Assembly: GCA_018266215.1 (NCBI GenBank)
Contig: JAFEAV010000016.1
Location: forward strand, 1-64,000
Length of the DNA stretch: 64,000 nt
DNA from: Cyanobacteria bacterium SZAS LIN-3
GTDB lineage: Bacteria > Cyanobacteriota > Vampirovibrionia > Obscuribacterales > Obscuribacteraceae
Direction: 5' to 3'
Below, piece after piece: positions 52,065 to 60,960 of the stretch. The position numbers and the translations under genes are program-made. The notes below the pieces were generated by a model. The model saw only the letters and a program-made list of their open reading frames with translations. It was not told where the DNA came from and did not search any database. The first letter of the stretch is position 1. The number at the start of each line of letters is the position of its first letter.

Positions 52065-52775
52065 CTACTTGATAGCCTCTATTTGCGTCCGGGCGCGACT
52101 CTGCAATGCTTGTATTTTTTCATCATACTCGCGGGTTATTGCCGCTCGCTCTTCATCGGGCAAATGTGTCTGCGGACATTCCCAGGGAGATGGTTTTTCC
52201 CAGTTATTGGTGTTCAACTCGGCCTGGGCGATGCGCTCCTTCAGCTCCTGCCGCAAGACGCTTATCTGCTGATCACACAGATCCTGGATCGCTTTTTTTC
52301 GCCACCTGCTGTCCATCTCCTGCGGCGAAGGGCCACTGGCGGCTTTCTCTACTTTTTCACCTATAACCTTATCGCCGGACTTGTCCGCCTCCCGCGCCGC
52401 ATCGGCGGCGATAGTATCAAGCGGTTCAGTCATGGGCATTTCGGGCGTGCCCCCCAGAGATGTAATCATCTTCTGACAGACAGCAACGATTTCCGGCAGA
52501 GGAGCCGGTTTGCTGTTCAAACTGGACTGATATTCATTGCGTGCTTTTGTCCGCTGTCCCAGAGCCAGGTAGGTATGCGCCAGGTAATAATGGCCAGGCC
52601 AGTAAGTCGGATACTTGGTTGTGGTCGCTTCCAGGCCGGGCAACGCTTTTAAGTAATTTTTCTGCTCATAAAACTTACAGGCATTGCCGAATTCATCAGC
52701 TGCCACCACCTGCGGCACCGCAGTACAACACACAGTCAAAAATATCAACGCTTTGAGCTGAGCGGCAATTCTCAA
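52065..52775 (-). CDS. Secreted TPR-like protein (tandem paralog 1)
   Basis: 236 residues from a TTG with GAGGT upstream. Signal peptide AALIFLTVCCTAVPQVVAAD-type, TPR units (ACKFYEQKNYLKALPGLEA, YWPGHYYLAHTYLALGQRTKARNEYQ), then an acidic linker and coiled coil. The line 'FWPGHYYLAxTxLAxGQR' is shared almost word for word with the next gene, so this is a recent tandem duplication with divergent linkers. Confidence 0.75.
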   Translation of the reverse strand: MRIAAQLKALIFLTVCCTAVPQVVAADEFGNACKFYEQKNYLKALPGLEATTTKYPTYWPGHYYLAHTYLALGQRTKARNEYQSSLNSKPAPLPEIVAVCQKMITSLGGTPEMPMTEPLDTIAADAAREADKSGDKVIGEKVEKAASGPSPQEMDSRWRKKAIQDLCDQQISVLRQELKERIAQAELNTNNWEKPSPWECPQTHLPDEERAAITREYDEKIQALQSRARTQIEAIK

Positions 52776-52975
52776 TTAATCGACCTCAAAAAGCGCAGCG
52801 GTATCTAAAACTATGCCCTGTCCAGGTTTGTCTTCATCTTCAGATGACGGCGGGAGCCAAATTTTAACAATAAGTGCCCTCAGGGTAAAGTCCGGTGCCG
52901 ACAAAGACGGGGCTGGTCAGGAAAAACCTGTTAAACTGGCCAGCCAATCAATTACTCCAGAATATCAAAATTAAT

Positions 52976-54097
52976 ATGCGCCGGCACTTAACCCTCCTGC
53001 TATTAATTGCAATCTCCTCCTCCACTCCGGCCCAGGCCCGGGGCGAGGAATATTGCAAATTGCTGATGCACGGCGCCGCCGAATATGATGCGGCCAGATA
53101 TCCGCAGGCCGAGACACTCCTGAACCAGGCCGTGGCCCAACAGCCAAACAATATCGTCTGTCGCATCGAGCGCGGGCGCTGTCTCTGGCGCCTGGGTAAA
53201 TTCAATCAAGCGATCAGTGACTTCGACACGGCTCTGAAACTGCATCCCAATCGCAATCTCACGATTCAGACCCTGACCTTCAGGGTCACGGCAAACCAGT
53301 CCCTGAAGAACTGGCCGGCGGTCATAAGCGACTGCAATAAGCTATTGCAACTGGAGGAGCACGACGCCTTTGCCTGCGCTCAAAGGGCTATGGCCTACGA
53401 CCGGCTGGGCAAGCGCTCCCTGGCACAAAAAGATTACGACCAGTGCCACCGTCTGGTGCCCCGCAACAAATCATACCTGGCGGTGCAACGGCTTATCGAT
53501 GCCGAGGCCGACGTGCAGGACAAATTCGCCGCCGGGATCAAGTATCTCGACGGCCACATCAGAGCCCATCCCTACGACGCCGACGCCTACTACACTCGCG
53601 CCGGGCTCTATTCACAACTGGGCAAGCCAAAAGAAACAATGGCCGATTATGATGCCAGCATAAAACTCAGTCCAGTTCGTTTTATGGTCCAGTATCAAAG
53701 GGCCAAATACCTGGCCTCGCAAAAGCTGTACAAACAAGCGGTGGAAGGCTTTACCGACGCGCTGGAGCAGGCGCCGGGCAATGACCATGTGCTACTGGAG
53801 CGCGCCGAAAGCTACGCAAAAATGGGTGACTATGCGCGCAGCATCAGCGATTATTCGGCTATGGCCGCACTCCACCCGCAAGAGGAAGACCCGCTGCACT
53901 TCCGAGCGCGTGTCTACGCTCTGGATAAACAATACGAACGAGCTCTGAGCGACTACAACACCGTGATCAAACTGGCTCCTGAACAGGCCGCCAACTACAA
54001 AGAACGGGCCGACATCTATGAAAGGCTGGGTCGACGCGAGATGGCTGTGCGCGACCGGAAGAAAGCAGCAGAATTACTGGCTGCACCGGTCAACTGA
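52976..54097 (+). CDS. Secreted TPR-repeat protein
   Basis: About 373 residues; ATG at 52976 gives the signal peptide MRRHLTLLLLIAISSSTPAQA. At least eight TPR units follow, for example DAARYPQAETLLNQAVAQQP, RGRCLWRLGKFNQAISDFDTAL, RAMAYDRLGKRSLAQKDYDQC, RAGLYSQLGKPKETMADYDAS and RADIYERLGRREMAVRDRKKA. Scaffold with no catalytic domain. Convergent with the next gene, 10 bp apart. Confidence 0.8.
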   Translation: MRRHLTLLLLIAISSSTPAQARGEEYCKLLMHGAAEYDAARYPQAETLLNQAVAQQPNNIVCRIERGRCLWRLGKFNQAISDFDTALKLHPNRNLTIQTLTFRVTANQSLKNWPAVISDCNKLLQLEEHDAFACAQRAMAYDRLGKRSLAQKDYDQCHRLVPRNKSYLAVQRLIDAEADVQDKFAAGIKYLDGHIRAHPYDADAYYTRAGLYSQLGKPKETMADYDASIKLSPVRFMVQYQRAKYLASQKLYKQAVEGFTDALEQAPGNDHVLLERAESYAKMGDYARSISDYSAMAALHPQEEDPLHFRARVYALDKQYERALSDYNTVIKLAPEQAANYKERADIYERLGRREMAVRDRKKAAELLAAPVN

Positions 54098-54107
54098 TTT
54101 TTGCCCC

Positions 54108-54686
54108 TCAGCGCCCCGGGAAGAAATCGCCTTTAATTTCACTGACCGGATTGGTGCCGATTTGCAGCCGAATATAGCCGTGCCTTTCGCCCTTCTCGTT
54201 GAGCGGATAAAACTTGAGTTCCATGGCATAGTCGAGACTATCATCCTTGGCACCATTAGTGGCGGTAACGGTTGATTGTGTCCCGTTCTTGTCGAGCACC
54301 GTATAGGTTATCTTTGGCGCCGGCACCTGGCCTTTTTCAGTAAGTGCCTTTCGTGTGTTGTAGCAAATCTGATAAGTCTGACCGACAAATTGCTGGGCTG
54401 AGGCAAACTCAATAACTACGGGGGTCTGCCCCTCTAAACGCACGGTTGTGCCGGAGGCTGTGGCCCGGACCAGTTTGAAAGGCTGACCGGCGATCGAACC
54501 TTCAACCGGACGGAATACGCTCTGTACTTTTACCGGTACAAAAATGCGGCGACCAGGACCGGTTTTGTTTAGATTGAGTTTGTAGGAGCCGTCTTTATCG
54601 GCGGCAATCGCCGACTCCCCCTGCGCCAGGCCGGTCAAAATACAAGCGGTCAGGGCGAAGAAAATGCTACCGGATAATTTTTTCAA
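54108..54686 (-). CDS. Secreted protein of unknown function
   Basis: 192 residues from a TTG (54686) with AAAGG about 10 nt upstream. Signal peptide IFFALTACILTGLAQGESAIAA. The mature part is rich in beta strands (PGRRIFVPVKVQSVFRPVEG, ATASGTTVRLEGQTPVVIEF). Family unknown. It begins 2 nt after the stop of the gene at 54689, so the pair is one unit. Confidence 0.62.
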   Translation of the reverse strand: MKKLSGSIFFALTACILTGLAQGESAIAADKDGSYKLNLNKTGPGRRIFVPVKVQSVFRPVEGSIAGQPFKLVRATASGTTVRLEGQTPVVIEFASAQQFVGQTYQICYNTRKALTEKGQVPAPKITYTVLDKNGTQSTVTATNGAKDDSLDYAMELKFYPLNEKGERHGYIRLQIGTNPVSEIKGDFFPGR

Positions 54687-54688
54687 GA

Positions 54689-55321
54689 TTAGTGCGCCTT
54701 TGCTCCTGCTGCGGCGGGAGCGGCAGCCTTTTTATTATTGAGTGGATGTCTGATTACAATGTAATAGGTTTGACTGGCTTTGTCCTCTCCCACGGCCATG
54801 CCGATTACATCGGGTGGGCGCTGCACATTGGGACGCACTTCATAGTCAATGAAAGAAACGACGGGCAGATCATAATCCTCAGGCACACCATTAACGGTAC
54901 GGGGTTTACCGAGATTGGCATTGGGCGCCTTACAGCGGAAAGATTCACCCTCAACCGAAACCAGCTTGAAATTACCGACCGGGCTGAGACATTCGCGCTG
55001 GAATTGAAGTTCCATCTGCACTCTCTCACGGTACGGCACTTTCAAAAGAGATATGTAAGCGCCGCCATCCTTGTTTTTATAAGCCGCAGCAAACTTCTTC
55101 AGCAACTCCTCCTGAGACTTGGCGCCTACCGGCGGATCACTGAATGATGCTTCTTTTTTGGTTTGCCCCGGGGCTGGTTTAGCGGCAGCACCCTTGGCAG
55201 GAGTAGCGGGAGCGGCAACGGCCTTGACCGGAGCAGCTTTAGCCGGGGCAGCCACAGCCGGCTCGATGAGCGGCAGAGCCAGTCCGGTCAAAATCAAAAG
55301 CGCGGGAATCACCTTAACCAC
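54689..55321 (-). CDS. Secreted Ala/Pro/Lys-rich protein with a small C-terminal domain
   Basis: About 210 residues. The GTG at 55321 has AGAGGA upstream and gives signal peptide VVKVIPALLILTGLALPLIEPAVA; a longer frame to 55462 lacks support. A low-complexity Ala/Pro/Lys linker (KAAPVKAVAAPATPAKGAA) follows. The C-terminal domain has EELLKKFAAAYKNKDGGAYI and HVVSFIDYEVRP-like strands. Family unknown; first gene of a two-gene unit with 54108-54686. Confidence 0.62.
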   Translation of the reverse strand: MVKVIPALLILTGLALPLIEPAVAAPAKAAPVKAVAAPATPAKGAAAKPAPGQTKKEASFSDPPVGAKSQEELLKKFAAAYKNKDGGAYISLLKVPYRERVQMELQFQRECLSPVGNFKLVSVEGESFRCKAPNANLGKPRTVNGVPEDYDLPVVSFIDYEVRPNVQRPPDVIGMAVGEDKASQTYYIVIRHPLNNKKAAAPAAAGAKAH

Positions 55322-55464
55322 TTGAACATCCTCTCGACGCCGTCTGCATAAAAGAATACAGTATAGCCCCGCAAATCGCCCAAATTTGGGGCTTTGCGCC
55401 GGGAGTTTTCTATTTACAACCAGCGCCTGCCCGGCGTCCCTTGACAGTCCCGTAGATAGCAAAA

Positions 55465-55493
55465 GGCACCACTAGTGGTGATTAAGTGGTGCC
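55465..55493. repeat. Nested palindromes beside the XRE regulator gene
   Basis: CACCACTAGTGGTG (55467-55480) is a perfect 14-bp palindrome. The longer GGCACCAC (55465) and GTGGTGCC (55486) are also inverted. This GGCACC/GGTGCC vocabulary recurs in the 32-nt repeats at 19062 and 20708. It lies about 50 bp from the 3' end of the regulator gene. Confidence 0.55.
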
Positions 55494-55542
55494 ATGCATA
55501 ACTAAATAATCCGATTGTTGCCAGAACAGCTTGATGGCAGGA

Positions 55543-55815
55543 TTAATCGGCTCGTCTTCTCATGTATTCTTCAGCCAAACTGATCAATTCAGATGGTCTG
55601 ACATCCAGACCGTTGGCTATTTTGACCAGATTTTTCATGCTGAAATTTCTAGCACCACACTCAACATCGCTGAGATAGCCCCTGGCTAGACCGACATCAC
55701 AAGAGAGATCTTCTTGAGTCAGTTGTTTTTCCTTGCGCTTTTGTTTGATCACGAAAGACAACCCGGTCAATAGTGTCTCTGCGTCGAGCCCTTGCTTTAA
55801 TGTATTTTCTACCAT
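55543..55815 (-). CDS. Small XRE-family helix-turn-helix regulator
   Basis: 90 residues. IKQKRKEKQLTQEDLSCDVGLARGYLSDVECGARNFSMKNLVKIANGLDVRPSELI is a complete XRE HTH with recognition helix around GLARGYLSDVE. AAGGA lies upstream of the ATG. GCACCACATATAG is found 15-30 bp before the start, so it may autoregulate. It is stand-alone, like a phage-type or toxin-antitoxin-type repressor, but no toxin partner is adjacent. Confidence 0.9.
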   Translation of the reverse strand: MVENTLKQGLDAETLLTGLSFVIKQKRKEKQLTQEDLSCDVGLARGYLSDVECGARNFSMKNLVKIANGLDVRPSELISLAEEYMRRRAD

Positions 55816-56194
55816 AAGATCGTTCCTTCACCACGCACCACATATAGTTATGTCAGCGGCGCAACACCTGTAAGAACCATAACTCTTTCAACCTATCACG
55901 CTCAATATAAATCGAGCGTGAAATAAGAGGCAATAGTATTGCAAAGTTTCTTGAATCAGGCTACTGGAGCCAAACTTGCCCCTTAATCATTCCTTTCTTT
56001 TCTCTCTTTTTCCGCACTGCAATTACCTTTTACTTGGGCTAAACGTCGTTCAACAGCCACAATTGCACTGCACTAAAATTGCACAATTGCAGTTCCAAAA
56101 GCCGGTATTGATACGTATCAATACCGCAAACTCAAGTGATATAAGTATCCACAGGTGGTAGTTCACGGCAAGTTGCGGAGGAGGCAGCAGGTAC
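55816..56194. promoter_or_regulatory. Divergent regulatory region of XRE regulator and flavin reductase
   Basis: About 380 bp. TCACGCTC (55896-55903) and GAGCGTGA (55914-55921) form an 8-bp inverted repeat. A run of TTGCA-like elements (around 56060-56095) precedes a perfect 24-bp palindrome at 56103-56126. No coding frame is convincing here. Confidence 0.55.
56103..56126. promoter_or_regulatory. Perfect 24-bp palindrome upstream of the flavin reductase
   Basis: The half CGGTATTGATAC is followed directly by its reverse complement GTATCAATACCG. A 24-bp perfect palindrome is very unlikely by chance and lies 69 bp before the flavin-reductase start, a position suited to an operator. Confidence 0.8.
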
Positions 56195-56848
56195 ATGGAA
56201 ATTAAGAACAGCAATTCAAACGATGCTTTTTTTGGTTTCGATGTGGCGGAAATGCCGTGGAGTGAGGCCTATAGACTGCTCATTCATTGTGTCGCCCCAA
56301 GACCGATTGCCTTTGTTTCGACCCTTTCAAAAAATGGAAAAGCAAATCTAGCTCCTTTCAGTTTCTTTATGGGTGGTGGCTCAAACCCGCCGTCTGTAGC
56401 CTTCTCTCCCAGTACGGAAGCACCCGGCAAATTGAAAGATACACTAGTAAATATCAAAGAAACCGGCGAGTACACGATAAATATTGTCAGCCATTCCTTC
56501 ATCGAGAAGATGAACCAGACCTCCTTCAGCTATCCTCACGGCGTCAGTGAATGGGAAAAGAGTGGTTTGACCATGGCGCCGGCGGTAAAAGTGGGCCCGG
56601 CACACGTTGCCGAAAGTCTCATGGCCATGGAATGCAAGCTCTTCCAGATTGTTCATCACGGCGAAAATGTTGGATCAGCTAACTATGTAATTGGCGAGGT
56701 AGTGTACTTCCATATTGCTCGTGAGATCATGCACAACGGCCGCATCGATCCGACCAGAGTCGACTATGTCGCCCGCATGGGCGGCCAGTGGTACACACGC
56801 GCCACCGCCGACTCAATGTTTCAACTACAACGCCCGCAGGAAGGTTGA
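56195..56848 (+). CDS. Flavin reductase-like domain protein
   Basis: 217 residues. CVAPRPIAFVSTLSKNGKANLAPFSFFMG is the FMN-binding flavin-reductase-like pattern, followed by LKDTLVNIKETGEYTINIVS, NQTSFSYPHGVSEWEKSGL and HIAREIMHNGRIDP. It probably binds FMN and reduces flavin or acts as a flavin-dependent redox protein. GGAGGAGG lies upstream of the ATG. A 24-bp palindrome precedes it. Its 3' end overlaps the convergent decarboxylase gene by 24 bp. Confidence 0.87.
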   Translation: MEIKNSNSNDAFFGFDVAEMPWSEAYRLLIHCVAPRPIAFVSTLSKNGKANLAPFSFFMGGGSNPPSVAFSPSTEAPGKLKDTLVNIKETGEYTINIVSHSFIEKMNQTSFSYPHGVSEWEKSGLTMAPAVKVGPAHVAESLMAMECKLFQIVHHGENVGSANYVIGEVVYFHIAREIMHNGRIDPTRVDYVARMGGQWYTRATADSMFQLQRPQEG

Positions 56849-58234
56849 ACCGGAGGCCCCGGAGCGCCCCAGGCAGTTATCCGTAGCGCAGCCGAGAATT
56901 TCCCAGATCTCATTCATATAAGTATGATGCTCCGGTTTCATCAGACAGGAGCGCAGACAGGTAATGTTTTCCTGGTCCCAGTCCAGATCCGCTCCGACCG
57001 CAACCTGCCGAAAGAGGGCAGCAGGCAGGGTGGCCAGGGCCAGATGCAGATTTTGTGCGGCCGCTTCCTCAAACACTTCGCGCGCCAGTGCCGATGCCCG
57101 GCTGGCCGTCTCCGCTCTAACGGCGTACACAACAATATCCAGCTCCGGCCTCAGAGGCGCAATAAAACGTCCATCGGCCCTGAGCTTTTCATAAAACTCC
57201 ATGCCGGCTTGTCTGGCCTCGGATAGTCCGCGAGCAAATTCTCCGCCCGGCACCAGGGGCAAAAGTCTCTGCGTGGCCCAGAGGGCAACCGCCGAGGCCC
57301 CAGCCCGGGAGCATTCCAGACTGATTTCACCAAGGTGCAATTGACTGGAACTAAAATACGTATAGGGTGAATCATGCTTGTAGAGCGCGCCACAGGCCGG
57401 ATCTTTGAATATGACACAACCGCAACCATAGGGTTGCAATCCGTGTTTGTGCGGATCGACAACAATCGAATCGACCTGCGAAGTCATCGCGTAGGCGCGG
57501 GCGGCATGGTCGTCCAGATTGTCCACCAGTTTGAAATAGCCGCCGTAAGCACTGTCCACATGCACACGAAAGTTATAGTCTTCCCTGAGAGCGAGAATCT
57601 CCGGCAGCGGATCCACTGATCCGGTGGATGTCGTCCCCAGCGTTACAACAACTGTGCCCACATTGCCCTGTTGCAGCAGAAGGCGCAGGTGGGCCAGGTC
57701 CATGCGCCCGAGCGCGTCAGCGTCAACCGCGGCATACGGAATGCCAAGCACGGAAGTAATGCGCGAATGGGTGTAATGGGCCTGGCTGGAAGCAACAATC
57801 AACTTGCCCGGTTGCAGTCTGGAGGCCACCCACAGAGCTTCCAGATTGGCCATAGTACCGCCGCTGGTCAGATGCCCCAGATGATGATCGGCGGGGAATC
57901 CAAACATGGCGGCAATTTCCGCCACCGCTTCCTTCTCCATGGCCGAGCTGGCTATACCGCCATCCAGGGCATGATTGTTGGGATTGATAAAGAGGGCCAG
58001 GGAATAAGCCAATCGCGCCACCGGATGTGGTGGCTTCAGCATTTGCCCGGCATAATAAGGATGCATATAAGGATAGTTGTCCTGCATGCGCCCGGCCACC
58101 TCAAGCAATACACGCTCCAGGTCAGCGGCGGCACTGGGGTGCGCCGGAGCCAGGGCCGGCAGCTGCTCAAATCCCTCAGCCAATTTCTCTATCGCCCGGC
58201 TGAGAATGCCCAATGTTTCAGTATCCAGAATCAT
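56825..58234 (-). CDS. PLP-dependent decarboxylase (group II, glutamate/aromatic/aspartate type)
   Basis: 469 residues. HLTSGGTMANLEALWVA, ASSQAHYTHSRITSVLGI, VHVDSAYGGYF and the PLP lysine in IVVDPHKHGLQPYGCGCV are the group-II amino-acid decarboxylase pattern. The substrate (aspartate, glutamate, diaminobutyrate or an aromatic amino acid) cannot be fixed. The ATG overlaps the stop of the DUF1501 gene by 4 bp (ATGA), so the three genes from 60840 down form one operon. Confidence 0.87.
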   Translation of the reverse strand: MILDTETLGILSRAIEKLAEGFEQLPALAPAHPSAAADLERVLLEVAGRMQDNYPYMHPYYAGQMLKPPHPVARLAYSLALFINPNNHALDGGIASSAMEKEAVAEIAAMFGFPADHHLGHLTSGGTMANLEALWVASRLQPGKLIVASSQAHYTHSRITSVLGIPYAAVDADALGRMDLAHLRLLLQQGNVGTVVVTLGTTSTGSVDPLPEILALREDYNFRVHVDSAYGGYFKLVDNLDDHAARAYAMTSQVDSIVVDPHKHGLQPYGCGCVIFKDPACGALYKHDSPYTYFSSSQLHLGEISLECSRAGASAVALWATQRLLPLVPGGEFARGLSEARQAGMEFYEKLRADGRFIAPLRPELDIVVYAVRAETASRASALAREVFEEAAAQNLHLALATLPAALFRQVAVGADLDWDQENITCLRSCLMKPEHHTYMNEIWEILGCATDNCLGRSGASGSTFLRAL

Positions 58235-59487
58235 GTTTTGTATTTCTCCACCAGGGCAATCTGCTCAAAATTTTTGCCCAGAATCTCATGGGCATCCAGT
58301 CCAAACCAGCGCTCTAAAATTGAGGCATAAATCTGTCGATAATCGATGGCATATTTTAAATCTCCCTCGTCCAGATTGGTGAGACTGGCGTGTTCACCAT
58401 ATACGCCACCACTGACTGATTTGCCCACAACAATCACCGGCGCCGCCGCCCCGTGATCAGTGCCCTGGCTGCCATTTTCCGCCACCCGTCGGCCAAACTC
58501 AGAATATATCAAGGTAATAACTGATTTGTCGAGATGATGGGCGGCCAGATCGTTATGAAAAGCTGCGACAGCGTCGGATAGTTGACGCAATTGATTGGCC
58601 TGGCCTGGCTTTTGATTGATGTGCGTGTCAAAACCGCCGAGCGAAAGATTGTACACCCTGGCGTTGACGCCACCGCAAATCATCTGCGAAACAAAGCGCA
58701 GGGCATCCCCCAGACCACCGCCGGGGTAGTTTGCCGCCGCTTTGTAGCCATGGACAATTTTCAGTAATTTGTCCGATGCTTTATTGGCCGCCAATCCGGC
58801 CTCGCGCAGAAGCTCAACATGGGGCCGCCCGAGCGAAAAATTTTGATAGATATCGTTGAGCGCCGCCAGTTGGGTATTTCTATCGCCGGCAAATTTGGGA
58901 TCGGTGCGGAAGTCGAAATCGGCCAGGTTGTTTACCGTCGGCACGGCAATATGATGAGAGACAAGTGACTTGGGCAAAACCGGATCGAGATTGACCGCCG
59001 GCAAGATACTGGCCACCTGCCTGGAACGAGCCTGACTGTCAAGACTATCGAGGGCTCGACCGAGCCAGCCACTGGAAACAAAGCCGTCCGGATTGCCTGT
59101 TTCCCAGATATCGCGTGAATGAAAGTGCGAACGATTGGCGTGGGGATAACCGACAGCCTGACAGACAGCCACATGTCCCTCGCTAAACATGCGAGAAAGA
59201 CCGGTCATGGCCGGATTAAAACCGACCTTATCATTGAGTTTAAGCACCTCCCCGGCTTTGATTGCGATGGCCGGACGGGCCGCAAGATAAGCGCTGTCGG
59301 TATAAGGCACGACCATGTTGAGCCCATCGTTGCCACCACTCAGCCAGATCACGACCAGGGCCCTCGGTGCCGTTGCCGGCCCACGATCGGCGGCAAGGGC
59401 AGCCAGCTTCAGCAATTCTCCGGCGGACAGATAAATGGTCCCGGCCCGGGCCGCTTCAATCAGTAATTTGCGTCGCGTTATTTTCAT
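58231..59487 (-). CDS. DUF1501 family protein
   Basis: 418 residues. Export-type leader (MKITRRKLLIEAARAGTIYLSA, twin-arginine-like RRK). ALVVIWLSGGNDGLNMVVPYTD, HANRSHFHSRDIWETGNPDG, SLGGFDTHINQKPGQ and VITLIYSEFGRRVAENGSQGTDHGAA are DUF1501 landmarks (related to the alkaline-phosphatase superfamily). It is almost always next to DUF1800, as here, 3 bp downstream of it. An exported role in cell-surface or metabolite processing is suspected in the family but not known. Confidence 0.93.
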   Translation of the reverse strand: MKITRRKLLIEAARAGTIYLSAGELLKLAALAADRGPATAPRALVVIWLSGGNDGLNMVVPYTDSAYLAARPAIAIKAGEVLKLNDKVGFNPAMTGLSRMFSEGHVAVCQAVGYPHANRSHFHSRDIWETGNPDGFVSSGWLGRALDSLDSQARSRQVASILPAVNLDPVLPKSLVSHHIAVPTVNNLADFDFRTDPKFAGDRNTQLAALNDIYQNFSLGRPHVELLREAGLAANKASDKLLKIVHGYKAAANYPGGGLGDALRFVSQMICGGVNARVYNLSLGGFDTHINQKPGQANQLRQLSDAVAAFHNDLAAHHLDKSVITLIYSEFGRRVAENGSQGTDHGAAAPVIVVGKSVSGGVYGEHASLTNLDEGDLKYAIDYRQIYASILERWFGLDAHEILGKNFEQIALVEKYKT

Positions 59488-59490
59488 TGT

Positions 59491-60840
59491 TCAAGCCAGT
59501 TGATATGTGGGCAGACTCATGATCAAATGCACCAGACCTCGCAATTTTGCATCCAGTATCTGTTCGTTTTTAACACCGCGGGTGGGCCTACCATCAAGAT
59601 CCGACTCCATGTACTTGATCAGTCTTTCCCTGGTGTATTCGGGCACATCTCCATCGAGCAGGATATCGAGAAAATAATTGACGGCATCGCGGGGCGTCTT
59701 CAAACCCTGACGAGAAGCCAATTGACTGGGCGTCATATATGGTTTGAGTTCTTCAAATTTTTGCGAACTGATCTTTGTCGCGAAATTGAATCGTTCTATC
59801 ATAGACTCGGTTGAAATCCACGCTTTGCCGCCGTCCCAACCTTTCACACTGGGAGGCTCGAAGATGTTCTGACCCATGGAAGCAACGATACCAGGCAAAT
59901 CGATATCCACATTTTTGATGCCCAGCGTTTTGATGGCGCCTATCACAAGCTCCGGTGGGCTCTTGATTTTGGCATGGTAGGCGCGACTCGTAAAAAACGA
60001 TTGATCGCTAAAAATAGCATGCAACATCGGCCGGATCTGATAGCCGTTGACACGATACTGGTCGGCCACACGCTCAACAAAATCCCTGTCCGGATCGTCA
60101 TACGCAAAAAACTTGATCAACTTACGAGCCAGGTACCTGGCCGTATCCGGCGATCTGGCCAGTATATGCACCACATCATCACCGTTCAAATTGCCTCTCT
60201 GTCCCAGCACCAGTTTCTCACTGTTATCATGCTGCTTTTCATCAAATACAAACGCTGTTCTTTTGGCATTTGTATGCCAACCGGTAAAAGCCCGCGCCGC
60301 TTCCTTGATGTCCTGCTCGGTGTAATGCCCGATGCCGAGACTGAATAATTCCATCACCTCGCGGGCGTAATTTTCATTGGGGCGACCTTTTTGATTTTCC
60401 TGATTATCCAGATAAATAATCATGGCCGGATCGCGGGATACACCCAGTAAGAGTGTTTCGAAATTACCGAATGCCAGCCGCCGTAAGAGTTTGTTTTGCT
60501 CCAGCATGGCCTTGGGTTCGCCCACCTTTTGCAATGATGTTGCAAAATGACCGTGCCAGAAAAGAGTCAACTTTTCTTCCAGCGGACAGGCGGTATAAAG
60601 CATGCGGTAAAGCCACCATTTTTTGATGGCGTAGGGATTGCCGAAATCAAACTTTTGCTTGGCCAGAAAGCTCTCAAGCGCGCTGTTGTCCACTCTCTCC
60701 GGGTGCAGGAGCTGATCAAGCGTGGCCTTGTAGCCAATCTTTTGATAGCGCTCCAACTCGGCCGGCGACCCGCCAAAGCCAGCACGTCGCAAAAGTTGCG
60801 CTATCCAAAATGCATCTTTGCGCGGCAGCACAATCCTCAA
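59491..60840 (-). CDS. DUF1800 family protein
   Basis: 449 residues. LLRRAGFGGSPAELERYQKIGY, LTLFWHGHFATSLQKV, NENYAREVMELFSLGIGHYTEQDIKEAARAFTGW and ANGYQIRPMLHAIFSDQ-like phrases are typical DUF1800. First gene of the DUF1800-DUF1501-decarboxylase operon. Function is unknown. Confidence 0.93.
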   Translation of the reverse strand: MRIVLPRKDAFWIAQLLRRAGFGGSPAELERYQKIGYKATLDQLLHPERVDNSALESFLAKQKFDFGNPYAIKKWWLYRMLYTACPLEEKLTLFWHGHFATSLQKVGEPKAMLEQNKLLRRLAFGNFETLLLGVSRDPAMIIYLDNQENQKGRPNENYAREVMELFSLGIGHYTEQDIKEAARAFTGWHTNAKRTAFVFDEKQHDNSEKLVLGQRGNLNGDDVVHILARSPDTARYLARKLIKFFAYDDPDRDFVERVADQYRVNGYQIRPMLHAIFSDQSFFTSRAYHAKIKSPPELVIGAIKTLGIKNVDIDLPGIVASMGQNIFEPPSVKGWDGGKAWISTESMIERFNFATKISSQKFEELKPYMTPSQLASRQGLKTPRDAVNYFLDILLDGDVPEYTRERLIKYMESDLDGRPTRGVKNEQILDAKLRGLVHLIMSLPTYQLA

Positions 60841-60960
60841 ACCCTGACTTTCCCCCTAATCCTGCCCGCACGGCAGTTTCTGTAAACATGCCCATCGAGG
60901 GCGGCGGTTTGAGTAAAGTAGGGTATAACGACAGTGTCTGGAGCTTGCAGGGCCACATCT

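Noticed and set aside
55465..55493. Nested palindrome as a transcription terminator
   Set aside because: It lacks a T run on either strand after the stem; an operator reading is more plausible.
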